The notes under the pieces were generated by a model that was not told the origin of the DNA, searched no databases, and saw nothing but the letters and a program-made list of their open reading frames with translations. The translations under genes were made by a program, and so were the position numbers. Shown in pieces: positions 12,301 to 24,300 of a DNA stretch of 64,000 nucleotides; positions within the stretch are counted from its first letter, which is position 1, and each line of letters opens with the position of its first letter. The stretch lies in assembly GCA_922989275.2 (NCBI GenBank), contig OV277869.1, forward strand, positions 28,778,189 through 28,842,188. Reading direction: 5' to 3'. This stretch comes from Gari tellinella (Eukaryota > Mollusca > Bivalvia > Cardiida > Psammobiidae).

Positions 12301-15300
12301 TCCTGAAATAGCTGGAACGGAATTTGGGTTGACATGCTATTTTATCAACATTGACGTTATAGATTCTAAATGTGCGTGTCTGTTAGATTACTTGTAGGTT
12401 TTAAATAAAGATTTGAATTTGAATTGTCTCATTCAATCAATGCCTTCATTAAAGAATCAAAAATAATTCTAAATAAGATGATAAAGCTGTCTATATGTTT
12501 AAACTGTTATTATTTATTTTCATGCATGTTTGTTGTTTCAGATTCTATCACCAGATGTCACTGGCCATCAGCCTTGGATGTTGGTCTAAATCTTGAGAAG
12601 TCTGCAATATTAACACTGGAGTCATCCTTTCTCATTGACTGTGAACAGAATGTGTTTGGTGCTTACTCAACAGAGAACAGTGACAATAACGAGAATGAAC
12701 CAGATTTAACAAAACAAAGGTTAACTCATGATGAATTTATGTTTACACAAAGTCATCACCCGGCTGGTCTCAAAATAACAGGAAAAGTCTTAGTTTAATG
12801 AGGAGCAGCTAACCCAAGACATCTATTACATGTACATGTACATAATTTGATTGCACATTTACCTATCACTCAATCAATATCCAGTTTCCACCTCTTATCT
12901 ATTTCTCCACTGAGCAAAATAGTTCAACACTATGGAATCATGAATGTATGCACTATAAGGAGCCTAAAGCATTTTGAAAGTAAAGCAGAATATACCATTA
13001 GGTACTTTCTACTTAACTTTCAACATGCTGTAATAAACAACCTGGATAAAGGGTAAAGGGTTAAACAGACATAGTCTGAAAGATCAAATTACTACAGAGC
13101 TACAGGTAAAAGGCATGATTTTATCTTATTTTCAAATATTCTAAATGTCAATTTTTTCATTTTTAATTCCATTTCTAAAATATAATTATTTCCTAAATGC
13201 ATTACTTTGGCTACTCAAACTTCTTAGAATATATCTATTACATTGTGCTTCGGTATATTTACCAAGTTCATTTATTATCTTGAGCTATGTAATTTTTTAA
13301 GTACTTGAAATATGTGTACAAAACCAGAATTTCAAATAAAATATATTTCAATAAGCACAATATTTGCATAGATATAAATAATAACAAGAACTTTTGTCTT
13401 CATATTTGAGATCCATTTCCATTTTTTTTTATTAATATCAGTCATTTTCTTCCATATCACAGCTTCCTTTATTCTAATTGCACACCAATTGTATATCTTG
13501 CAAGTATTATGCTTCACTACAAACAGTGTACTTACAAGGAATGCACTTGTCTTCTGCCTCAGTGTAAACTTTGAACAGAACATCCCCTAAAGGAGCCCTC
13601 TGATCAAGGTCGCCACACGAAGAATAATTTTCAATGCATCGGTGTACATGTATACTTTAAACAGAACGCAATTAATCAAGATGGACAAACTTTTATTTTG
13701 ATTTTAAATGTACATTTAAATCTCCAGTGGTTATTGAATGAGAGGTTTCGCCTAACTGTCGCCAACGTATGCAAATAGTCGCTGTCATGGACATTCTGGT
13801 TGTAGACCAATTGGAGTGTCAGATGGCCGATTTTGTCAATTTCAAAATTGATTGATTTGGGTTTACGGCTGCAAACTGTGACACAAAGGTTGTCATAATA
13901 GCGCCGATGTTGTGTCAATTTCATGTCATCTATAATAGCAAGTCGCTGCCGTCGAAAGTTCGGCATTTTAAAAATATGTACATGTATGTGCACAATTACG
14001 GTACAATGTATAAATAACTCGTATACGAGAAATGAGATTCAAGCTGTTTGTTATCGCTTTTATTAATGAGTTAACTGCAAGTTTTAATAATAAATCAAAA
14101 GTTACTTTGCCTAGTGTGTTTACTTATATGATGTGTTCTGCTTTGTATCCATCCTAAAGTGGTGAAAACGTTATTATTTCCCCTTTAAACGCAAACAAAA
14201 CGCAAACGCAAAACACTAAAATGTAGAAAAGGACAATTTTTCGGCATTTCTGACCTTTCATTTTTTCAGAGTGGCAAACAGTTTGGAGCCTGATCAGACA
14301 CCGGCTTAACCGGCGTCTTATATGGCTCCAAACTGTTTGCAAAGGAAATAATAGTTTTAGCGTAAACGCGTTTATTGGGAAAGAATAACGTTTTCTCCAC
14401 TGTACCTAATAATGTCACCTGTCAACAGAATTATTTAGTTGTACAAGTTTGGTTGGACTGTATACTATGGAGAAGACGCTATTATTTCCCAATAAACTCG
14501 TTAATGCTAAAACTATATTTGAATATAGTTTTCCATCGTAAACAGTTTGGAAACAGATCAGACGCCGGATAACTAAATAGTAATGAGTTCAAAAGGTGCA
14601 AACTGAATGGGAAACTGTTTAGATCCCGACCAGAATGCTCCCCCAGGAGTCTACACCATTTGTTAGCTATTGTCTGTCCAAATACTTTATTACAGTAAAA
14701 ACCTTTTGCATTTCGCCTAATTGACCGTTATGTGTATTTGGCGCACGGTGATTATTTTGTAATTTCAATAACAATGCATTCACCAGCATCTTTGCACTGA
14801 CAGTGTAGGCTGAAGTTTGGCCAGAACGCTGTTCAAACCGTCATTGTTATTGTTTATACTGGGCCCCGGAACAATCATAACTATAGCGGGCATTAACGGC
14901 GCGTGTGCACGTGAATCGCCTTGTTAATACACGTTAAAGTACTCGTTAATGCACCCCCTGGGAACGGCTTTTTATGCAAGAATACTCATTAGAATCCTCT
15001 CGAAGAGACCATTCTAATGAGTAGTGACACCACATGGTTTAATGCAGATATAAAGATTTGAGTTTTTGAAATACTCCCTTTATCTGGAGCCCTGATGTAA
15101 GAATCAATTAAATAGGGCTCCAGATAAGGGGGTATTTCTAAAACTAAAATCTTTATTTCTGCTTTAAACCCTATGGTGTCACTACTTATTAGAATTGTCT
15201 CAAAGAGACGATTCTAATAAGTAGTAACACCATTGGATTTGATCCTAAAAGGTGAAACAAGAATATCGTTCCGAACGATGGATGCTCCCCACAAGGAAAA

Positions 15301-18300
15301 AACCCCAAGGTATAGCATGTTTAGTAGGTGAACACAGTATCAAGTTTCATCAACTTATGATGTAACGTTCAGGAGATATGCTTCAGACAAAAAATATAAA
15401 TTCTATGAAAAAAGGTCGACAATTCAATATTTGGAGATGACAGAGTTATAATTCTTGTGTACTACACTTCTTTTTGTCATACTCTAACACAAAATCAAGT
15501 TTCATCAAGATACAGGGCTTCAGAAAATTTGATTATTTACAAGAAAGGGAGATAATTCAATATTGGGAGATGACAGAGTTATGGTTCTTGAGTACAGCAC
15601 TCCCTGTTTCATCCCGTATTACTGTATCAAGTTTCATCAACTGACAATGCAATGCTCAGGAGATATGCTCCTGACAAAATTTGTTTTTTTTTAAATAGAA
15701 AAAGGGAGATAATTCAATATTGGGAGATGACAGAGTAATGGTTATTGTGTACTGCACCTCCTTATGTCATCATGTATCACTGTATCAAGTTTCATTAATT
15801 TACAGCGTAACAGACAAGAGATATGCTCCGGACAATTTTTTTTAATTTTTTTAGAAAAAGGGAGATAATTCAATATTGAGAGATGACAGAGTTACTGTTC
15901 TTGTGCACTGCACTTCCTCATGTCATCCTCTATCACTGTAACAAGTTTCATTAACTTATGGTGTAACAGTCCAGAGATATGGTCCAGACAAAATTGATTT
16001 ATTTTTATGAGAAAAAGGGAGATAATTCAAAATTGGGAGATAGGAGAGTTATGGTTCTCATGTACTGCACTTCCTCATGTCATCCTCAATCACTGTAACA
16101 AGTTTAATCAACTTAGGGTGTAACAGTCCAGAGATACGCTCTGGACAAAAGATTCAGACAAAATTGATTTTTTTATAAGAAAAGGGGAGATAATTCAATA
16201 TTGGGAGATGACAGAGTTACGGTTCTTGTGTACTGCTACTCCTTTTATCATTCTCTATCACTGTATCAAGTTTCATCAACCTACGGTGAACCGTTCAAGA
16301 GATATGCTCCGTACAAAAAAGCGTGACGGACGGACGGACATTCTTAGGAGACGGTGTTGTGGGGTTGAATGCTATATAAACCCTAACCCTAAAACTAACC
16401 CCACAAACGCCAATTTCAACCCCACAATACTCTCTTTCAACCCCGCAATCACTAACTGGCCAGGTTAATGACCCAAAACGACCGAATAATGTGCCTCCTG
16501 TAAGCCCGGACGGCCGTTCTTACGGGAGGATACTTATGTGGCTATTTTCTATTGTTTTCTTTTGGGTGGCGTGGCTAGCCACACAACCGACAATTTCGTT
16601 TTGCTCTAACTTGAAAAATAATGATCTGGAAGCTAACCCTACCCCTAACCCTATGTCCCACAACTGGCCAGGTTAATGTCATAAGAAATGGTCAGGTTAA
16701 TGTCACAAGATACGGCCAGGTTAATATTTTTCAAATATGGGGCTAAGAACTTTAGCCATGTAAGTACCCTCTCGTAAGCACGGACAGACAGACGGACGGA
16801 CGTGCCACCGAAGTGGGTTAGAGGGCCTTCTCTTTTGTTATTTTCTTTTGTTTGAATAACGGGCCACGGCCCCTTATTCTATTATTACGGAATGAACTCT
16901 ATTGTCTTCTTTTGTTATGTTTACCGTTATCTGGCAAGAAAAGGCCCTCTAACCCATTTTGGTGGCATGGACAGACAGATGGATACACGGACACCGGACA
17001 AAGCGGCGACTATATGCTCCCCCCTAAAGGGGAGCATAAAAATGTTAGATTTGTGCATTTTACTCCCTCTTATCTGGAGCCCTAAATTAAAGTATATTAT
17101 TACAGTCAATCTTGTATAAAGCGACATCTCACAAGCAGATCCATTTAAAATTTTAAATATAGGAGTGATCTGCATTATTTTCATTCTGCATTAACCCATT
17201 ACCCAATAAACACCCCTTCTTATGCCTGTAATTTATTCCTCTATTTCAAAAAATTGTTCCAATTAGAAATAGTTTCTATATTCTAGCCGATGGTAACTTA
17301 AAGCTGTTTAAAATGCAAGCAGAATGCACCTTTAGGCGCATTCTGCTTTACTTTCAACCTGGTTTAAGTATTCACCTGTTTTCAAAACTGGAAACAGGCT
17401 ATGGGGGAAATTGGTTAAGGTAGTATACTCGTAATGATATGGGCCAATGTTGGTCAATATCAATACTCTACATAGAGTACTGATGTTTACAGACCAAAAT
17501 TTGCCCAATTACATTAAGAGCATGCTACCTTAACCCTTTACCTGATAGCCTATTTACTGTATTGAAGATAGGTGACTACTAAAAGCAGGCTGAAGGTAAA
17601 GCAGAATGCGCCTTAAGGCGCATTCTGCTTTATTTTCAGCCTGCTTTAAGCTTCCATGTGCTAGAATATAGAAAATATTCCCCATAATATATATTCATGA
17701 CTGATTAAATTGGAACTGTTTTCTTCAGCGGAGGAATAAATCATATTCACTAAAAGGTGCTTCTATTGGGGAAAGGGTTCAGGTCACATGTCTTTCCTGA
17801 TCTTCAAGGTGCATCAATTAATGGTCACTTAATACCAGATTGCCTGTAAAGTTTTAGCCAATGAGAACATGCATAAAATCTTCCTACCTCTCCATGGTTA
17901 TAGAAAAAGGAAGCCACAGTTAGTATGCCCCCAAACACGCTCCCACTGCAAACAAACACAAAACAAGAACAAGTCCAATCAGTGAGTTATCTTCCCTGAA
18001 TAACCTCTGACCCCCAAAATCTCAGTTGTTGACTAGCAGACTAGCCTAAGAAGAAGACACACCACTTTTCCCAGGGATATCACATGCTGTCAATCTAATA
18101 TAATCTTATACAGTCGAAACTTGATACTTTCGAAATTGCATTACTTCGAACATACCCATATTACAAAATTAAAACATGGCTTAGCCACGTTTTAACTTTG
18201 AAACAATGGGTATGTTCGACTAACGCAAGACGGACATATCAAAATTCAACTTATGAACGATCCATTTAAATTAGTCTGAAGTATCACATTTCGCCTGTAT

Positions 18301-21300
18301 ATGCAAGATGACAAATAAAGCAGGACCACTTCTTTAAGTTCAAATATTATTAATGAATATCAATTTAGGATGGCTACTTGAAGTAGGAGTGTTTTGCTTT
18401 ATTTTCATCCTGTCTTAAGCTGTTTTCAACACCATCATTGATCACAGGCATTATAAAGCACTATGGAGACAGAAAGGTAAAAGCTGTCCACTTAATGTTT
18501 CTTTGTGATGGAAACTATTAGCTCATTCAACTGTTAAAAAAGAATCATCATGAAAGCTTCCTCTTCTGCACCATTATTCAGTGAATAATTAACACCTTGT
18601 TTTGTCCCTATTCTTGAATTATTTTATGTACATCCTATTGATAGTTCTACTGAATTTTCAAATGAATCTTGATCTTCACTGTTTGTAATTGGTGTATACA
18701 CTCAGCACCCACACTGTAAGGATTAACCTATTACTCCATAGATACACATTTTAATGACTTTAGTTTATTCATCCATTGAAGTAAATAGGTCCAATTTATA
18801 CAGCACATTCAGTGCACCATTAGAAATGGTTTCTTTATCCAAGCAAATGGTAGCTTAAACCAGGCTGAAAGTAAAACAGAATGTACCTTAAGGTGCATTC
18901 TGTTTTACTTTCAACCTACTTTAAGTGATAACCTGTCTTTAAAACTAGAAATAGGCTATGGAGTAAAGGTATAGATATGCAATATATCAACTATGATATC
19001 TTAACATAGATACTATGTAATTATACCAAACATACAATTCAATGACTGAAATATAAAATTCTACACACATTCTTATATAAAGAAAATGTACAATTCATGT
19101 ATTATAATAATGAAGTACAAGTTTATAAATGTATTACATATTATGAGCACAAACATTCTTGCACTTGCCAAATGCTGAAATCAGTTACATTATTAAAGGT
19201 ATTTTATTAAATTCTGCATTGAATGGAAATCATTTTTAATTATTTTTCAGTCTTATATTCTATAACAAGGATAGATCTTCAAATGATGACACAGCCTTCT
19301 TAAATATCAGAGAGCTTGACATCCTCAAGATACTGTAAAACATATGTATAGAATCAGTTCAAACAAACATATGAGTCGTGCCATGAGAAAACCAGACTTA
19401 TTGCACTATAGAATTGTGTAGATTAAGCGACATTGTCATCTCAGGTTCTGCATCTGATTCTTAATTACACATTGAAATCGTTAATAAAATAGTACATGTA
19501 CTAAACAAAAATGCTGTAGATGCTTGTGAGTGTCAATAGTGCAGATCCAGAGCAGCCCTAGTGGCTGGCTGGTCTGGATATACACTGTATGCAATACAAT
19601 GAATCAGGTTTTCTTATGTTACGGCTCAACGTGTAGTCTTGAAGACAAATATTAGCTGTACAACAGGGACCCGTTTCATAAAACTTTGTACGACAAAACC
19701 CGTCATAAGTCAAAACTTTAAAATACATTTAATTTCTGATTGCTCTATTGAATCCTGTCTTGTTACATCTTTTTGAAATCGTCTTTCAAAAGACGATTCC
19801 AAAGAGATGTCACAAGACAGGATTAAGCGGAGAAATAGATAATACATGTAGTTGAGACTTTAATAATCTGACTAACGACAACATTTGTCGTACGCCATTT
19901 TATGAAAGGGGCCCCAGATCTTCATGCATTACATTTGTCCCACATTATTGTATGACATACCTATACAACAAAACATATGAAAAACATGGTAATCTTTAAA
20001 GACAAGTCACTGTTTAATGCATGACAGAAGTAATGCAGAAAGCTCCTAAGAGAGTTTCCCTGCTGTAACACAAGAAAAGGTTCACACCCAAACTCCCTCC
20101 ACCAGAAAACAGTCTGTGCTGCATGCATGCTGCCTCCGTGAAACCTGACAGACATTACAGTAAATCTTGTAGCGACCCATTACCCCATATCCTCATTCTA
20201 GATTTGTAGACAGGTGACCACTTAAAGCAGGTTAAAAGTAAAGCAGAATGTGCATTAAGGCACATTCTGCTTTACTTTAAGCCTGCTTTAAGCTACCAAC
20301 TGCTACAATAAGTAAATTATTTCTTATATTGAATATTCATGACTGCTTAAAATGGAACTATTTTTTCTGTTTGCAAATAAATAAAGGTGTAAGAAGGTGT
20401 ATGTATGGGGTAATGGGTAAGGAGGCTCCCACATGACTTTATTAAGTGATCACTTAACCCGCTGCCCCATAGCGGGTTTCTAGTTTTAAAAACAGGTTAC
20501 TACTAAAAGCAGGTTGAAAGTAAATCAGAATGCTCCTAAATGCTTTACTTCCAGGCTTCTTAAAGCTTCCATTTGGAAGGGCACTGAAAATGCCATTTAT
20601 ATTTCATGATCAAGATATCCTAGCTAAAGGACTACTTTACTTATTGAACCAATAACTAGATGCTGGAAAAAAAAGTGAATCAACAGGTGGAAAGGGTGCA
20701 TACTAGATTGACTGTATCTGTCATACACTGGTGTATGAGACTGGCCCAAAGTAAAGTGAGTATCCCATGTGACAATATTTACCTGAGGTAGGTTCCAAAC
20801 AGGAAAAATAGGGACATCATTAGGCCATTTAGAAAGAACACATTTTCTATGTAGAAGTATGATGGTTCACCCAAACCTGAAAATATTTAACCAAATACAT
20901 GTGCGGTCAGTTGTAGTTCAAACAGTGAATACTAAATGAATGACTCAATTACACTAAATAATCATAGTCGTAAATAATTCCATTTAACCTTTTTCCTGCT
21001 TATAGTGTATGTTGACAGTTTTTGAAAACAGTGTAGACCCAGATCAGACACCTCCTAAAGGAGCTGTCTGATCTGGGTCTGCACTGTTTCTAATAAGACC
21101 TGTCTGGTAGGAATCTGCACTCTATCCTGGGGAAAGTTTGCCATATTTTGTTAACCAAATGTAATAGTTCAGATAATAGATATTCACATTTCCACAGTGT
21201 TTGAAGTTTGATATATGAATATTCAGTTAACCCTTTCAACCCTACAGCCCTCTGTAGAGATTATTGATTATATTTGCAAACAGTGTAGACCCTGATCAGA

Positions 21301-24300
21301 GGGCTCCTATAGGAGCCCTCTGATCAGGGTCTGCACTGTTTGATAGTTTCACTGGTTATAATTGTCATACCAAAAATGCAACAGTAGACTGGTTCAAAGT
21401 TCTTGTACTAGAAGGGTCCAAAAGGATTATAAATACCCACAAGAGATATTTAGGGTTGAAAGGGTTAAGTGTATACTTACCCTCACAACTTTCTACAGGA
21501 GAGAGGCCCTCCCCTCTGTTAACTCGCCAACACATCTTGGTGGGACGTTTAAAAGCTGCACTAACCCCCTCATACATCCTGTACCCAACAGCTAAAACAA
21601 CCTGCAAGAACCAATACCATTATGAGATCAAATATTAAAAGAATTTGTTTTTGAAGGACCAAAATACAGCATCATTATATCCAGATTATCCTTACAAGCG
21701 ATATCATTACAAACAGAGTTAACTACATTGAATTATCAGGGCTCCAGATAAGAGTGGGTAAACTGAACAAATCCAACATGTTCTCAATCATTTTACCACC
21801 AAATCCTATGGTGTTACCACTCATTAGAATCGTCTCTTCGAGACGATTCTAATGAGTGGTGACAACATAAGGTTTAATGCAGAAATAAAGATTTTTATTT
21901 TTGAAATACCCCCTTTATCTGGAGCCTTGATTATATAGAGGACTGGCAGGGACCGAAGGATCTGTATCGTTACAAGCGATATATCGCTACATGCAATATC
22001 GTTACAAGTGGAGTTTACTGTATATGAGATATATCTCACCTCTGGGTACAAGTTGAATCTCTTTAGTGTATTGATGACTAGCGGGTACTCCGTGATATTA
22101 TCAAACATCACCTGGTTCCCTGAACACATACATGACTATATGAGATATATCTAACCTCTGAGTACAAGTTGAACCTCTTTAGTGTATTGATGACTAGCGG
22201 GTACTCCGTGATATTATCAAACATCACCTGGTTCCCTGAACACATACATGACTATATGAGATATATCTCACCTCTGGGTACAAGTTGAACCTCTTTAGTG
22301 TATTGATGACTAGTGGGTACTCCGTGATATTATCAAACATCACCTGGTTCCTTGAACACATACATGACTATGTGAGATATATCTCACCTCTGGGTACAAG
22401 TTGAACCTCTTTAGTGTATTGATGACTAGTGGGTACTCCGTTATATTATCAAACATCACCTGGTTCCTTGAACACATACATGACTATATGAGATATATCT
22501 CACCTCTGGGTACAAGTTGAACCTCTTTAGTGTATTGATGACTAGTGGGTACTCCGTGATATTATCAAACATCACCTGGTTCCTTGAACACATACATGAC
22601 TATATGAGATATATCTCACCTCTGGGTACAAGTTGAACCTCTTTAGTGTATTGATGACTAGTGGGTACTCTGTGATATTATCAAACATCACCTGGTTCAG
22701 ACCCTCAAAAAATGTTGGTGACTGTATCATTGTCTTGTAATAGGAATAGTATAGACCCTGAAAGCACAAAAAATGCACCTGCAGTCATATAATAGTATAA
22801 ATGTATGTAGATGTATAGTGTTGTTCTAATTGTCATTCATAATCGAAAATCAATAAATATTTAGCTTTCTATAGACAACAATGTTGATTTTTGAAAAACG
22901 GGGATCGAACTCACGTCCATGTTTGGTAATTCTAGATTAAATAGTATTAAGTTCAAGGTTAAAGAGACATGAATATCTACTACCCAATAGGTATTGACAC
23001 AACAGGTTTGGTAACGCTAGATAATAGAGTATAGGATATATGCTCCAGACAAGACCTGACATTTGTGTCTTGCACATCTACTACTCCTGAGTAACATTTA
23101 TGCCAAATATCAAGTAAATCAGGTTGAAAGTGAAGGAGGAGTTCGCCGTACAAGATTTTGCCTGCCAATTTTAAGATCAATTTCAAGGCCAAAGATCAAG
23201 GTCATAGAGATTTGAAATTTGTGTCTTGCACATCTACTACTCCTGAGTAACATTTATGCCAAGTATCAAGTGAATCAGGTTGAAAGTGAAGGAGGAGTTC
23301 AAAGTACAAAATTTTGCCTGTCAATTTCAAGACCAATTTCAAGGTCAAAGGTCAAGGTCACAGAGACTACACCTGAGTAACATTTATGCCAAGTATCAAA
23401 TGAATCAGGTTGAAGCTGAAGGAGGAGTTTAAAGCACAAGATTTTGCAGACAGACCAACCGGCAACCGACCGACCAACGGACAGGCTGATTCCAGAATAC
23501 CCCCCTCAAACTCTGTTTGTGGGGGTACAAATATACTTATTACATTTGCAATATTGTAGACCCAGACCAGAGGGCTCCCAAAGTAGCCCTATGATCAGGG
23601 TCTACACTGTTTGCTAATTTAGAGCAGTATTTATTACACTACCCAGAATTCCAAGTAGTCTGGTTCATGTTTTAGTAACTAAAATGATCCACAAGGGACT
23701 ATAATAAGTTGAAGGGGTTAATCATGGATGAGACTTAATAGGAAGCCAGAATTGACCATTTGAAGTTTCAGGGCTGCCATTTCTCCGGATTTTTCCGAAA
23801 TCTTCAGATTTTTATTCCAATGGATGGAAGCTTAAAGCAGGCTGAAAGTAAAGCAGAATGCACCTTAAGGCGCATTCTGCTTAACTATCAACCTGCTTTA
23901 AGCATCACGTGTTTTTACACTTGACACAGACTAGGGGTAAAAGGTATAATTCGGAAGATCGCGCTTGAAAAATTAAACATTTTGAAATCTTAGGATTTTT
24001 TTTTATCAATTTATGGCAGCCCTGAAGTTTCAGGGGTCAATACAATAAACACCACTACATGGATAGAAAGACGAAATTTCAAAACTTCACAGATTATTTT
24101 TAGATGTATTTAATTACCACAACTTCTCATGTTTCAGTAATTAGAATGCTGTGATCACGAAACAGGTGTCTGATTACATCTAATGTAAATAGGTCAATTT
24201 CCATTAAAGTAAATAGGCACACCTCTAATTTGTACCTCACCGTCTTGAGCAATTGTGCTAACTCTTTGAAAGCTGGGTAATGTTTTGTCTGAAACAAATG

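Larger units (their letters stand above)
10829..14983. mobile_element. 4.2-kb insertion of unknown type
   Basis: The interval between the two F halves may have a 3-bp ACT duplication. Near its left end is a hairpin with arms TTTTTCGTGCATTAACATCTG (10848-10964). TATTCTTGCATAAAAA at about 10975 is repeated inverted at about 14968. It contains the open segment 12542-12798, an H element (12021-12168) and two B-type palindromes (about 11820-11900, 14275-14342). I cannot classify it. Confidence 0.55.
10748..15094. mobile_element. Family F MITE split by a 4.2-kb insertion
   Basis: The left half (10748-10828) ends ATGGTGTTACT. The right half (14984-15094) begins ACTCATTAGAATCC and ends CTTTATCTGGAGCCCTG. 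Joined, they match an ordinary F copy such as 30456-30648. Confidence 0.75.

Noticed and set aside
16375..16670. AACCCTAACCCTAA-like runs suggesting telomeric DNA
   Set aside because: Only two or three units, mixed with ACCCCACAA words and near GGAC-tailed repeats. No extended TTAGGG array, and genes lie on both sides.
22040..22119. Tandem copy as a genuine additional coding exon
   Set aside because: 80 nt is not a multiple of three and would duplicate a conserved block and shift the frame; treated as repeat.
22980..23460. Direct repeats of about 150 bp considered as a CRISPR-like array
   Set aside because: The genome is eukaryotic, units are long and diverged, and the block has the GGAC-tail features of a mobile element.
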